A stretch of DNA of 53,670 nt from Rhodospirillales bacterium (GTDB lineage: Bacteria > Pseudomonadota > Alphaproteobacteria > Acetobacterales > Acetobacteraceae), in contig JANYDF010000106.1 in the NCBI GenBank assembly GCA_025359905.1, positions 1-53,670 on the forward strand, read 5' to 3'. The notes beneath the pieces were generated by a model. It searched no databases, was not told where the DNA came from, and saw only the letters and a program-made list of their open reading frames with translations. Both the position numbers and the translations under genes were made by a program. Of this stretch, positions 1-9,029 are shown piece by piece; within the stretch, counting starts at the first letter, position 1; the number at the start of each line of letters is the position of its first letter.

Positions 1-1
1 A

Positions 2-706
2 TTCAGTGGCGGCCAGCAACAGCAGCTCGCGCTGGGCCGCGCGCTGCTGGGTCGGCCGCGCGTGCTGTTGCTGGATGAGCCGCTATCGGCGCTCGACGAA
101 TTCCTACGCCTGCAAATGCGCAGTGAATTGCGCGAATTGCAGCGCCAGCTTGGCATTACCTTCATTCACGTCACCCACACCCAATTGGAAGCCGTCGCGG
201 TGGCCGATCAGGTGGTGGTGATGGATCGCGGCAACGTCGTGCAGTCCGATCCAGCGCGGACGGTGTATGCTGAACCGCGCAGCGCCTATGTGGCCCGCTT
301 CATGGGCGGGCAGAACGTGCTGTCCGGCAAACTGGAGAGTATCAGCGACGGCATTGCGACATTGCGCAGCGATGGCGGGCGGGCATTCCTATTGCGGGTT
401 GGCGGCCACGCGCATCCGGCGGGCCAGCGCCTGTCGTTCTCGGTGCGGCGAGATCATGTGCGTCTGAGCAAAGCGGCCGATGGTGCGGCTCCGGCGGCCA
501 ATGCCATCACCGGCATGGTGCGGGCGGTCGAATACCAGGGCACCTTCGTCAAAGTGACCATCCGGCTCGATGCGGGCCAGGAAAAAGACGATCTGTTCGT
601 CGCTTATGTGGAGGAGGGCGACTATTTCGCTGCTCCGATCGGTGTCGCCGACCGCGCCTGTGCCGCGTGGGACATCGATGAAGTGCATGCGCTGACCGCT
701 GAATAG
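2..706 (+). CDS. ABC transporter ATP-binding protein (C-terminal part, MalK/PotA-like)
   Basis: This is the 3' part of an ABC ATPase whose start, Walker A and Q-loop lie before the window. The reading frame is open from base 2. It begins with the ABC signature (FSGGQQQQLALGRAL), followed by Walker B (VLLLDEPLSALD) and the H-loop (FIHVTHTQLEA). About 130 residues follow that fit the TOBE domain typical of importers for sugars, polyamines or organic ions. It would energise an inner-membrane importer. The substrate cannot be read from this fragment. The molybdenum hydroxylase genes start 30 bp downstream, and a sugar-type binding protein lies 5.7 kb away on the other strand. These may serve one substrate, but that is inference. 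Family assignment is secure. Confidence 0.93.
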   Translation, partial: FSGGQQQQLALGRALLGRPRVLLLDEPLSALDEFLRLQMRSELRELQRQLGITFIHVTHTQLEAVAVADQVVVMDRGNVVQSDPARTVYAEPRSAYVARFMGGQNVLSGKLESISDGIATLRSDGGRAFLLRVGGHAHPAGQRLSFSVRRDHVRLSKAADGAAPAANAITGMVRAVEYQGTFVKVTIRLDAGQEKDDLFVAYVEEGDYFAAPIGVADRACAAWDIDEVHALTAE

Positions 707-736
707 CCATTAATTCGCATTACGGAGACCAGTCAC

Positions 737-1231
737 ATGGAACTGACGCTGACGGTGAACGGCCGCAAGGTGGCTGTGGATGTGCCGACCGACATGCTGC
801 TTGTCGATTTGCTGCGCGAACGTCTCGGCCTGACTGGCACGCATGTCGGCTGTGACACCAGCCAATGCGGCGCTTGCGTGGTGCATGCCGATGGCGTCTC
901 GGTGAAAAGCTGCACCATGCTGGCAGTGGCCGCGCAAGGCTCGCAGGTGACCTCAATCGAGGGCATTTCCGGTGCAGGCGGGCGCAATTCGCTGCACCCG
1001 ATGCAGCAGGCGTTCCACGAAAATCATGGCCTGCAGTGCGGCTTCTGCACGCCGGGCATGATCATGAGCTCGATCGACTTCGCCAACCGCAACGCAGCAC
1101 CCACCGAGGCCGAAGTGCGGCATTGGCTGGAAGGCAATATGTGCCGCTGCACCGGCTACCAGAACATTGTGGCGTCCATTCTGGCCGGCACGGCGGCGAT
1201 GCATGCAACCGGCAGCGTGGAGGCGGCATAA
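737..1231 (+). CDS. Molybdenum hydroxylase small subunit, 2x[2Fe-2S] (CoxS/XdhC-like)
   Basis: This 164-residue iron-sulfur subunit belongs to the xanthine oxidase/CO dehydrogenase family. It carries electrons from the molybdenum centre to FAD. The plant-type ferredoxin cluster ligands are C39, C44, C47 and C59. The second cluster's ligands lie in QCGFC (C101, C104) and in MCRC (C136, C138). Length is normal for stand-alone small subunits. An ATG with a GGAG motif about 10 bp upstream sets the start. It is the first gene of an S-L-M operon; the large-subunit gene starts 2 bp after its stop. The substrate is unknown. Confidence 0.95.
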   Translation: MELTLTVNGRKVAVDVPTDMLLVDLLRERLGLTGTHVGCDTSQCGACVVHADGVSVKSCTMLAVAAQGSQVTSIEGISGAGGRNSLHPMQQAFHENHGLQCGFCTPGMIMSSIDFANRNAAPTEAEVRHWLEGNMCRCTGYQNIVASILAGTAAMHATGSVEAA

Positions 1232-1233
1232 TC

Positions 1234-3621
1234 ATGGGCAACATTACTGGCATTGGCGCGGCCATTCTGCGCAAGGAAGATAAGCGCTTCATCACCGGGC
1301 GCGGCAACTACGTCGCCGACGTGAAGCTGCCCGGCATGACCTACGCGGTGTTCATCCGCTCGCCGCACGCGCACGCACGGCTGCTCGGCATCGACGCCTC
1401 GGCGGCGCTCGACATGCCCGGTGTCGTCGCTGTGCTGACCGGCGCGGATTTGAAAGCCGATGGCGTTGGCGGCATTCCTTGCGGCTGGGGCATCACCGGC
1501 AAGGACGGCTTGCCAATGAAGGAGCCGCCGCACCCGGCCATGGCGCACGGCAAAGTGCGCCATGTTGGCGACGCAGTGGCGCTGGTCGTGGCGGAATCGG
1601 TCGATCTGGCGCGGCTGGCGGCCGATGCCGTGGTGGTCGAATACGACGTGCTGCCCGCCGTGGTCGGCGTGATCGACGCGCTGATGCCGGGTGCGCCCGC
1701 TGTGTTCGAGGACATTCCCGACAATCTCTGCTGCGACTGGGAAATTGGTGATCGTGCCGCCACGGATGCGGCGTTCGCCTCTGCCGCGCACGTGGCGAAA
1801 ATCAACCTGGTCAACAACCGCCTGATCGGCAACCCGATGGAACCGCGCGCCGCCGTCGCGCAGTACGAAAGCAGCACCGGCCGCACCACGCTGTGGTCCA
1901 CCAGCCAGTTCCCGCATGTGGTGAAGCTGCTGATGGGCAATTTCGTGCTCGGCATTCCGCAGCACAAATTACGCGTCATTGCGCCGGATGTCGGCGGCGG
2001 TTTCGGCGTCAAGCAATTCCACTACGCCGAAGAAGCCGTGATTACCTGGGCGGCGCGGCGGCTGGATGTGCCGGTGAAATGGGTCAGCGAGCGCAGCGAA
2101 GGCTTCGTTTCCGACGCGCAAGGCCGCGACCATGTCACCGAAGCGGAAATGGCACTGGACGAGACCGGCAAGTTCCTGGGGCTGCGCGTCAGCACCGTCG
2201 CCAACATGGGCGGCTATCTATCGACCTTCGGCCCGAACATTCCGACTAATCTGTACGGGCCGCTGCTGGCCGGGGTCTACACCACACCCGCCATTTACTG
2301 CGAGGTGAAGGTGGTGTTCACCAACACGGTGCCAGTGGATGCCTATCGCGGCGCGGGCCGCCCGGAAGCGACGTTCGTGCTGGAACGGCTGGTCGATGTC
2401 GCTGCCGCGCAACTGGGCATGGACCGCGTGGCGATCCGCCGCCACAACATGATCCCGACCGCCGCCTATCCGTATCAAACCCCGGTGATGATGGAATACG
2501 ACAGCGGCGACCCCACCGGATGCCTGGATCGCGCCTTGGCGTTGTCCGATTGGGACGGTTTTGCGGCGCGGCGCGCCGAGGCCGCCACGCGCGGGCGCTA
2601 TCGCGGCATTGGGCTGGCGACGTATGTCGAAGCCTGCGGCTTGGCGCCATCGCGCATCGCGGGGCGGCTCGGCGCGCGCGGCGGATTGTACGAAAGTGCC
2701 ACGGTCCGCGTGCATGCCACCGGCGATGTGACCGTGCTGATCGGCACGCATTGCCACGGCCAGGGCCACGAGACCACGTTCGCGCAGATCGTCTCCGAAA
2801 AGCTCGGCATTCCAGCGGACAAGATCGAAGTGGTGTTCGGCGATACCGACAAAGTGCAGTTCGGCATGGGCACCTACGGTTCGCGCTCGCTCTCGGTCGG
2901 CGGCTCGGCGCTGGCCAAGTCGGTCGACAAGGTGATCCTGAAGGGCCGCAAAATCGCGGCGCATCTGCTGGAAGCCGGTGAGCCGGACATCGAGTTTGCC
3001 GATGGCAAGTTCAGCGTGGCCGGCACCGATCGTTCGCTGAAGTTCGAGGAAATCTGCCTCGCCGCCTACATCCCGCATAACTATCCGCTGGAAGTGCTGG
3101 AGCCGGGGCTGGAGGAGCAGTCGTTCTACGATCCGGTCAACTTCACCTTCCCCGGCGGCGCGCATGTCGCCGAAGTCGAGATCGAAGCCGATACCGGCAC
3201 CGTGCATCTGCTGTCCTACGTGGCGGTGGACGACATCGGTACTGTGATCAACCCGATGATCGTGGCCGGGCAGTTGCACGGCGGCATCGTGCAGGGCGCC
3301 GGGCAGGCGTTGTGCGAAACAGCGGTGTACGACGACAGCAGCGGGCAATTGCTGTCCGGGTCGTTCATGGACTACGCGATGCCGCGCGCCGACATTATGC
3401 CGAATATGAAGATCGTCACGCACAGCACCCGCTGCACGCATAACGATCTCGGTGTGAAGGGCTGCGGCGAGGTGGGCACGATCGGCTCGCCCGCTACGGT
3501 GATGAGTGCGGTGGTCGATGCGCTGTCGCCGCTCGGCATTACCCATGTCGATATGCCAGCCAGCCCGAACCGGATCTGGCGCGCCATCAAAGCCGCGCGC
3601 GTTGCCCAGGCCGCTGAATAA
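1234..3621 (+). CDS. Molybdenum hydroxylase large subunit, molybdopterin-binding (CoxL form II-like)
   Basis: This 795-residue catalytic subunit of the xanthine oxidase family binds molybdopterin cytosine dinucleotide (or a relative) and hydroxylates a substrate carbon with water. The start is the ATG 2 bp after the small-subunit stop; the frame is open further upstream but would overlap that gene. The active-site loop reads AYRGAGR (residues 370-376), the form II signature, not the AYRCSFR loop of true CO dehydrogenase. The conserved catalytic Glu is present (E746 in [11 protein letters not shown]). The substrate is therefore probably an aldehyde, a purine or another N-heterocycle, which I cannot decide. 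The medium (FAD) subunit gene follows 11 bp later. Confidence 0.94.
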   Translation: MGNITGIGAAILRKEDKRFITGRGNYVADVKLPGMTYAVFIRSPHAHARLLGIDASAALDMPGVVAVLTGADLKADGVGGIPCGWGITGKDGLPMKEPPHPAMAHGKVRHVGDAVALVVAESVDLARLAADAVVVEYDVLPAVVGVIDALMPGAPAVFEDIPDNLCCDWEIGDRAATDAAFASAAHVAKINLVNNRLIGNPMEPRAAVAQYESSTGRTTLWSTSQFPHVVKLLMGNFVLGIPQHKLRVIAPDVGGGFGVKQFHYAEEAVITWAARRLDVPVKWVSERSEGFVSDAQGRDHVTEAEMALDETGKFLGLRVSTVANMGGYLSTFGPNIPTNLYGPLLAGVYTTPAIYCEVKVVFTNTVPVDAYRGAGRPEATFVLERLVDVAAAQLGMDRVAIRRHNMIPTAAYPYQTPVMMEYDSGDPTGCLDRALALSDWDGFAARRAEAATRGRYRGIGLATYVEACGLAPSRIAGRLGARGGLYESATVRVHATGDVTVLIGTHCHGQGHETTFAQIVSEKLGIPADKIEVVFGDTDKVQFGMGTYGSRSLSVGGSALAKSVDKVILKGRKIAAHLLEAGEPDIEFADGKFSVAGTDRSLKFEEICLAAYIPHNYPLEVLEPGLEEQSFYDPVNFTFPGGAHVAEVEIEADTGTVHLLSYVAVDDIGTVINPMIVAGQLHGGIVQGAGQALCETAVYDDSSGQLLSGSFMDYAMPRADIMPNMKIVTHSTRCTHNDLGVKGCGEVGTIGSPATVMSAVVDALSPLGITHVDMPASPNRIWRAIKAARVAQAAE

Positions 3622-3632
3622 GGACGCGGAAC

Positions 3633-4430
3633 ATGCACCCTTTTACGTATCATCGTCCGGCCACGCTGGCTGATGCGGCGGGCCTGCTGCAATCCACCGG
3701 CGGCGTCGGCATTGCTGGCGGCATGAGCCTGCTGCCGGTGATGAAGCACCGGCTGGCCACGCCCAGCGCGCTGATCGATCTATCCGGTGTTGCCGCCCTG
3801 ACAGGCATAGCGGCGGCGGACGGCGTGCTGACCTTGGGCGCCATGGCGCGGCACATCGCGGTGGCCAATTCGCCGGTTGTCGCGGCATCCATCCCGGCAC
3901 TCGCGGCGCTGGCAGGCGGCATCGGCGATCCGGCGGTGCGCAATCGCGGCACTTTGGGCGGGGCGGTGGCGAACGCCGATCCGTCCGCCGACTATCCCGC
4001 CGCCGTGGTTGGGCTGGGGGCCACGGTCGTCACCGACCGGCGCGAGATTACCGCCGATGCCTTCTTCACCGGCTTGTTCGCCACAGCACTTGAACCCGGC
4101 GAGTTGATCGTGGCGATCCGCTTTCCAGTGCCGCAGGCCGCCGCCTACGCGAAGTTCCGCAGCCAGGCCTCACGCTATGCGGTGGTCGGCGTGTTCGTGG
4201 CGAAATTCGCCAACGGCGTGCGGGTTGCTGTCACCGGCGCGGGGCCGAGCGTATTTCGTGTCCCGGCGATGGAAGCGGCCTTGTCCGCCAATTTCGATGC
4301 GTCCGCCATTGCCGAAATCGCCATCCCGGCCGATGGCCTGAACGGCGATATCCATGCTGAACCAGCCTATCGGGCGCATTTGGTCAGCGTCATGACCGGG
4401 CGCGCCGTGGCCGCCGCCAGCGCGGCATGA
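3633..4430 (+). CDS. Molybdenum hydroxylase medium subunit, FAD-binding (CoxM-like)
   Basis: This 265-residue FAD subunit (FAD_binding_5 followed by a CO_deh_flav_C-type C-terminus) accepts electrons from the 2Fe-2S subunit. Both flavin-binding loops are visible: GGVGIAGGMSLLP near residue 30, and GDPAVRNRGTLGGAVANADP near residues 100-120. Length is typical (about 260-290). A GGA motif lies a few bases before the ATG. It closes the S-L-M set. The next gene converges on it from the other strand 17 bp away. No maturation genes (XdhC/CoxI, MobA-like) are visible here, so cofactor insertion must depend on genes elsewhere. Confidence 0.94.
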   Translation: MHPFTYHRPATLADAAGLLQSTGGVGIAGGMSLLPVMKHRLATPSALIDLSGVAALTGIAAADGVLTLGAMARHIAVANSPVVAASIPALAALAGGIGDPAVRNRGTLGGAVANADPSADYPAAVVGLGATVVTDRREITADAFFTGLFATALEPGELIVAIRFPVPQAAAYAKFRSQASRYAVVGVFVAKFANGVRVAVTGAGPSVFRVPAMEAALSANFDASAIAEIAIPADGLNGDIHAEPAYRAHLVSVMTGRAVAAASAA

Positions 4431-4447
4431 TCCGGCCCGCTGCCATG

Positions 4448-5374
4448 TCAGCCCGCACCGGCGGTCTCCGCCGACAAATGCAGCGCGGGCGGCGCGGCGG
4501 CGTCTGGTGCCGCGGAACGCAGGCCCAGATAATGTTGCAGGTAGTCGTGCAGCGCGCGGGCGGCTGGTTTCAGGGCACCGCTTGCCTTGTACAGCAGCAG
4601 ATCGACGCTCGGCAGGGCGGGGAATTCCAGGCTCGGCGGCAGTTCGCGCAGTCCCGGAATCACCGTGCTGCGCCCCAGCACCGTCACCGCCATGCCGGCC
4701 AGCACGGCGGCCTGCAAGCCGCTGATGCTTTCGCTGGTGCAGGCCAGCCGCCAGCGGCGGCCGGCACCTTCCAGGCTGGCAATGGCATAGTCCCGATAGA
4801 GGTTGCCGTTTGGCAGCAACGCCAGCGGCACCGGGGTTTCGTGATGCACGTCGGAATCCACCTCGGTCAGCCACACCAGCGGTTCCTGGTGCACCACGAG
4901 CCCGCCGGTGAAGTCGTTCATCCGCGTTACCAGCGCGATATCGACCTCGCCGCGTTTGACCAGCCCGACCAGCGGCGTGGACAGCACGCAGCGCAATTCG
5001 ACCTGAATGCGCGGAAACGCCTTGCGGAAAATGCTCAGGATCGGCGGCAACATGTATGCGGCATACAGATCCGGGGTGCCGAGGATCACGTTGCCTTCGA
5101 TGCCGTGCGACGACATGCGTGACAGCAATTCGTCATGCAGCCGTAAGATGGATTGTGCATACGGCAGCACGACCTGTCCGTGCTCGGTGGGCTTGATCCG
5201 GCGGCTGTCGTGAGACAGCAGGGTGCGGCCGGTGAGTTCTTCCAAGCGTTGTATCTGCAGAGTGATAGCGGGTTGCGTGCGTCCAAGCCGGCGGGCGGCC
5301 TCGGTAATGCTGCCGGTTTCGACCACCGTCAGCAGAGACCGCAACATGCGGATGTCCAGACTGATCAAATTCAT
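4448..5374 (-). CDS. LysR-family transcriptional regulator
   Basis: This 308-residue LysR-type regulator has an N-terminal winged helix-turn-helix (GSITEAARRLGRTQPAITLQ, about residues 18-37) followed by a periplasmic-binding-protein-like effector domain. I placed the start at the ATG giving MNLISLDIRMLR, which fits the usual distance to the helix-turn-helix. The frame continues 41 codons upstream but that extension looks non-coding. It ends 17 bp from the convergent FAD-subunit gene and is divergent from the hydrolase at 5455, with 80 bp between them. It may control the hydrolase, the molybdenum hydroxylase or both. No clear T-N11-A box was picked out. Confidence 0.93.
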   Translation of the reverse strand: MNLISLDIRMLRSLLTVVETGSITEAARRLGRTQPAITLQIQRLEELTGRTLLSHDSRRIKPTEHGQVVLPYAQSILRLHDELLSRMSSHGIEGNVILGTPDLYAAYMLPPILSIFRKAFPRIQVELRCVLSTPLVGLVKRGEVDIALVTRMNDFTGGLVVHQEPLVWLTEVDSDVHHETPVPLALLPNGNLYRDYAIASLEGAGRRWRLACTSESISGLQAAVLAGMAVTVLGRSTVIPGLRELPPSLEFPALPSVDLLLYKASGALKPAARALHDYLQHYLGLRSAAPDAAAPPALHLSAETAGAG

Positions 5375-5454
5375 CGGCGCCGGGGTACTCCGTCTGTGGC
5401 AAGGCGAAGGCTTGGAAGCGATGCAATGCAAGATTCGCGCAAGCGGGAGGCGAC

Positions 5455-6318
5455 GTGTCCGATCTATTGAGCCTGAATGTGGAAACGTGCCCGGCAATCG
5501 ACTCGGTTTGGGGGGCGCTCAGCCGCGCGGCGCGTGATGCCGCCTACAACAACACCGCCGCCGTGCCAAATGTCGCAGCGCTACACGAAGCCCGCACCCG
5601 TGCCTCAATCGCGGTTCGCGCTGCAAATCCGGCGGGGCTAGACCTGCCGTATGGTATTGGGGAGCGAAATCGGATCGACGTATTTGCGGCAGAGTCGGCC
5701 GATGCGCCGTGCCTCGTGTTCATTCATGGCGGTTATTGGCAGATGAACAGCAAGGATAGTTTTGCTTGTCTGGCCGATGGCGTGCGCGCACATGGCTGGT
5801 CGGCGGCATTCGTTGGGTACTCGTTGGCGCCGCAAGCGACGCTGGCGCAAATTGTCGACGAAGTGTCTCAAGCATTGGACTGGCTGGCCAAATTTGGCAG
5901 CGTCCATGGCGCGGGCGGTCCGCTGGTGGTGTCCGGCTGGTCGGCGGGCGGCCATTTGGCGGCATTGGCATTGCACCATCCGGCCGTCGTGGCCGGGCTT
6001 GGCATCTCGGGCATCTACGAGCTCGGTCCGCTGCGGGACACCTATCTGAACGAAAAACTGGCTCTGTCGGATGAGCAAGTGGCGTCGCTGTCGCCATTGC
6101 GGCAGCCGGTGGTGGCAAAGCCAATGGCGATCACCTACGGCACCAGCGAATTGCCGGCCCTGGTGGCGAATAGCCGAAAATTGCACGCCTATCGGGCCGC
6201 TGCCGGTGCACCCGGCGTGCTGGTGCCAGCGCCCGGGCGCAACCATTTCAGCATTTTGGACGATTTGCGGCAGCCAGATGGCATCCTGACGCGGCAATTA
6301 TTGGTGCTGCCGCTGTAG
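5455..6318 (+). CDS. Alpha/beta hydrolase, arylformamidase (KynB)-like
   Basis: This 287-residue alpha/beta hydrolase resembles the formamidase/esterase group. The oxyanion-hole motif is HGGYWQ (91-96), the nucleophile is S163 in GWSAGG, and the likely catalytic His is H264 in RNHFS. These are typical of kynurenine formamidase-like enzymes, but no other tryptophan-degradation gene is present, so the substrate is open; an amide or formamide hydrolase is plausible. The start is a GTG with a GGGAGG motif about 6 bp upstream. It is divergent from the LysR gene and convergent with the binding-protein gene at 6368. It could process a substrate or product of the neighbouring molybdenum hydroxylase (inference). 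Confidence 0.88.
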   Translation: MSDLLSLNVETCPAIDSVWGALSRAARDAAYNNTAAVPNVAALHEARTRASIAVRAANPAGLDLPYGIGERNRIDVFAAESADAPCLVFIHGGYWQMNSKDSFACLADGVRAHGWSAAFVGYSLAPQATLAQIVDEVSQALDWLAKFGSVHGAGGPLVVSGWSAGGHLAALALHHPAVVAGLGISGIYELGPLRDTYLNEKLALSDEQVASLSPLRQPVVAKPMAITYGTSELPALVANSRKLHAYRAAAGAPGVLVPAPGRNHFSILDDLRQPDGILTRQLLVLPL

Positions 6319-6367
6319 AATCCGCAAGCGCAAGCCCGCAGCACCCAGCGCTCCGTCGTCAGCAGGG

Positions 6368-7639
6368 CTATTTTTCCGCCAGACCGTTGGTGCGCGCAGC
6401 ATTGAGCATCGCAGGCGGAACCGGCAGCCGCTGCCACTTGGCGTTCAGCGCTTTGAGCGCGTCGGATGGCGGCGTGTGTTCCGTGACGATGTCTTGCAAC
6501 GTGCTGATCAGAAGTTCCTGCGCATCGCCGGTCAGCGGCGGGTTCTTGGCGCGGGCGAAGCCATCCAGCATCGCGGGCCAATAATGCGCGTGGGCCGCCT
6601 TCAATGCTGGGTCGTCATAGACAGCCGACCACACCGGGTTGATGGCGAATTTTTCGAAATTGGCTTTGGCGCTTTCCGGCCCTGCGTACGCCTTGATCCA
6701 TTGCCACGCCAGCGCTTTGTCGGCGGCCGCGTCCGGCACGAACAACTGCCAGATCGATAGCCAGACGAAGCCGGCGCCAGGGAACTTCGTCATGCCCCAC
6801 TGGCCTTTGACTGGCGACTCGTCGGCGTCGAGCGCGCGGGTCACGAAGCTTGGCCACGTCATCAGGAACACCGCCTTTTGCGCCAGAAAACGCTGGTGCG
6901 CCTGATCGAAGGTCAGCGTGCCGATCTTGGGCGCCACGTGTTTCCACAATTGCGCCATGCGCATCCCGGCCAGCGCTGCCTTGGCTTCGTCAAGATGGTA
7001 GTGCGTGCTGGCATCGACGTACGGGCCGGTATAGGCGGAGACGAAGAGGCCCATAAGCTGCTCAGCATTGAGCGTTGGGAAACTGATGCAAGCGACTCCG
7101 GTCAGCTTCGCCTCGATCGTCTCGCAGGCTTTGGTCAGTGCTGGCCAATCGGGGAAGTTCTCAGCGATCTCGGCTTTGGCCAGTAAGGTGCGGTTGACGA
7201 TCAGCCCGAACGCATCGATGCCATACGGCACGCCGATCTGGTGCCCGTTATACCATTCGGAGCGGCCGGGTTGCATGACGCCCGGCAGCATCCCTACAGC
7301 GAAGTTGTCCTTCTTGATGTAATCGTCGAGGAATGTGAAGTATGAATAGAGTTCTGTAAGGTAATATCCACCGCTCATGACGCTGAAGCGGTGGGTGTTG
7401 GTCAGCAGGTCGTTGGTGTTGGCGATGCGCAGCACCGACCAGGGTAGCGCCATGATCCGTACATTCGTGCCGGTCTTGGCCTTGAACGCTGGGGCAATCT
7501 CGGCGGCTGCCTTGTCGTATATTCCGCTTTCCATGACGGAGAACGCGACGTCAGCGGCGGCCGCTGGGGCTGCCGCGAGCACGACCGCCGCCAACAGGGC
7601 AGCGCCCACGCGCTTGGGGTTGTGCTGTGGCTGTGTCAT
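6368..7639 (-). CDS. ABC transporter extracellular solute-binding protein (family 1, sugar-type)
   Basis: This periplasmic binding protein of about 423 residues resembles the MalE/UgpB group. A Sec-type signal peptide is clear: KR, then a hydrophobic Ala/Val/Leu run ending AAPAAAA-DVAF. I chose the ATG giving MTQPQHN; an ATG seven codons upstream (7660) is an alternative and makes no difference to the mature protein. The mature part contains Trp/Tyr-rich stretches such as GRSEWYNGHQIGVPYG. No permease or ATPase adjoins it. The nearest transporter gene is the ATPase fragment at the left edge. It is divergent from the 3-hydroxyacyl-CoA dehydrogenase gene. The ligand is unknown. Confidence 0.9.
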   Translation of the reverse strand: MTQPQHNPKRVGAALLAAVVLAAAPAAAADVAFSVMESGIYDKAAAEIAPAFKAKTGTNVRIMALPWSVLRIANTNDLLTNTHRFSVMSGGYYLTELYSYFTFLDDYIKKDNFAVGMLPGVMQPGRSEWYNGHQIGVPYGIDAFGLIVNRTLLAKAEIAENFPDWPALTKACETIEAKLTGVACISFPTLNAEQLMGLFVSAYTGPYVDASTHYHLDEAKAALAGMRMAQLWKHVAPKIGTLTFDQAHQRFLAQKAVFLMTWPSFVTRALDADESPVKGQWGMTKFPGAGFVWLSIWQLFVPDAAADKALAWQWIKAYAGPESAKANFEKFAINPVWSAVYDDPALKAAHAHYWPAMLDGFARAKNPPLTGDAQELLISTLQDIVTEHTPPSDALKALNAKWQRLPVPPAMLNAARTNGLAEK

Positions 7640-7817
7640 CGCCTGACCGGATGTGTCCATGGTGGCCGTCAGACTAGAAGCGCGTGGCTGCCGTGGTCAA
7701 ACCGCAAGCCGTGTTTGCCGCAGCGGCCTTGGCGCGCCCTGCCGCCCCGGGCATCAATAGCCGGGCACCGGAACGCCGGCACATGCAGACCGGGACACGG
7801 ACGAAGGGGAGCGAAAC

Positions 7818-8777
7818 ATGAGCGAAATCGCGGTTATTGGCGCGGGCACCATGGGGCACGCGATTGCCTTGGTCTTTGCCCTGGGCGGGCACCGGGTGCG
7901 GTTGACCGACACAAGCCAAGCCACGCTGGACCGGGCGCCGGGCTTGATGAACGCTGCGGTGGAGACGCTGGCCGAAGCGGGCGAGCTCGGTCCCGCGATC
8001 CAGGAAAAGGGGATTGGCCAATCGGTGCGGCTGTGCCCGTCGCTGGCCGATGCGGTGACCGGCGCCGATATTGTGATCGAGGCGATTATCGAGACCGAGG
8101 CGGCCAAGGCGGCGCTGTTTGCACAGCTTGAATCGCTGATGGGCCCGGACGCGATCTTGGCAAGCAACACCAGCCAGCTCGACATTTTTCCGTTGGTGCC
8201 CGAGGCGTTGAAGGCCCGCACGCTGATCGCGCATTGGTACACGCCGCCGTACCTCGTCGATTTGATCGACGTCGTGGGCGGCCCGAAAAGCGATCCGGCG
8301 GCCATTGAAACGGTGCGCGCCACGCTGGCGGCGATGGGCAAAGCCCCGCTGGTGTTCCAGAAATTCGTGCCTGGCTACATTGCCAACCGCATTCAGGCGG
8401 CCATTGCGGCCGAAGTCTACACGCTGCTCGACGCTGGGCTGGTCACGCCGGAGGAAGTTGACCTTTCGGTGATCCACGGTCTGGCGCTGCGTCTGCCGGT
8501 GCTGGCGGTCCTGGCCAAGGCCGATTTCACCGGGCTGCCGCTGGTCAACACGGTGCTAACCAACGGCAGCTACGTGCCGCCGGCCGAGCCGAAGCAGAAC
8601 GCCACTTTGGATCGGCTGGTGGCGGAAGGCCGTACCGGCGTGATGGCGGGCAAAGGCTTCTTCGATTGGGGTGACCGTAGCCCCGCTGAGTTGTTCCGTG
8701 AGCGCGACAGGCGGTTGCTGCAATTGAAGAAAGCGTTGCGCGGCATCAAGCCGATGATGGGTGCGGCGACGGTCTGA
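7818..8777 (+). CDS. 3-hydroxyacyl-CoA dehydrogenase family protein (single-domain type)
   Basis: This 319-residue NAD-dependent 3-hydroxyacyl-CoA dehydrogenase family member has the N-terminal Rossmann motif GAGTMG (about residues 8-13) and a helical C-terminal dimerisation domain (PGYIANRIQAAIAAE onward). The probable catalytic His is H139 in IAHWYTPP, where classical members read HFFNP, so it belongs to the divergent group that includes lambda-crystallin-like and carnitine dehydrogenase-like enzymes. The substrate may not be an acyl-CoA thioester. A GGGG/GGAG run lies about 8 bp before the ATG. It is monocistronic: a hairpin follows the stop and the next gene starts 252 bp later. Confidence 0.92.
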   Translation: MSEIAVIGAGTMGHAIALVFALGGHRVRLTDTSQATLDRAPGLMNAAVETLAEAGELGPAIQEKGIGQSVRLCPSLADAVTGADIVIEAIIETEAAKAALFAQLESLMGPDAILASNTSQLDIFPLVPEALKARTLIAHWYTPPYLVDLIDVVGGPKSDPAAIETVRATLAAMGKAPLVFQKFVPGYIANRIQAAIAAEVYTLLDAGLVTPEEVDLSVIHGLALRLPVLAVLAKADFTGLPLVNTVLTNGSYVPPAEPKQNATLDRLVAEGRTGVMAGKGFFDWGDRSPAELFRERDRRLLQLKKALRGIKPMMGAATV

Positions 8778-8800
8778 CATAGCCGGTGCTGAATGATTGT

Positions 8801-8827
8801 GGCGGTCCGGGCCCGGCCTGGGCCGCC
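8801..8827 (+). terminator. GC-rich hairpin after the 3-hydroxyacyl-CoA dehydrogenase gene
   Basis: A 10-bp stem (GGCGGTCCGG with CTGGGCCGCC, two G-U pairs) and a 7-base loop begin 23 bp after the stop codon. No T-run follows, so it may be a weak or Rho-assisted terminator or an mRNA 3' stabiliser. Confidence 0.35.
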
Positions 8828-8850
8828 AGCGCGCCACATCGGCGCGTGCA

Positions 8851-8878
8851 TTGCGAAGAGTGAGGTGAAAATTATTAC
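8851..8878 (+). promoter_or_regulatory. Possible sigma-70 promoter of the large repeat protein
   Basis: TTGCGA (8851-8856) and TATTAC (8873-8878) are separated by 16 bp inside the only AT-rich patch of this intergenic region. The start codon at 9030 would give a leader of about 145 bases. The match is moderate. Confidence 0.3.
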
Positions 8879-9029
8879 TTGATTGGAAGCGCGAAAGCAT
8901 CCGTTGCTTTTAGTTCGGTTCGCGTGCAGACTTAACGTCAGCAAGGGGTTCCCAGCGTCGCCGTCACACGGAGCGGGCCAAAATCATTCCCGCGCGCTGG
9001 TGGATTCCCTTCGCGCTTTGGGGGATGCC

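Noticed and set aside
2218-3546. 442-codon minus-strand frame inside the molybdopterin subunit gene
   Set aside because: It is a His/Arg/Gly-rich shadow opposite a gene with all family motifs.
1234-3621. Calling the large subunit a true aerobic CO dehydrogenase (CoxL)
   Set aside because: The active-site loop reads AYRGAGR, not AYRCSFR, and there are no accessory cox genes; only the broader molybdenum hydroxylase family is supported.
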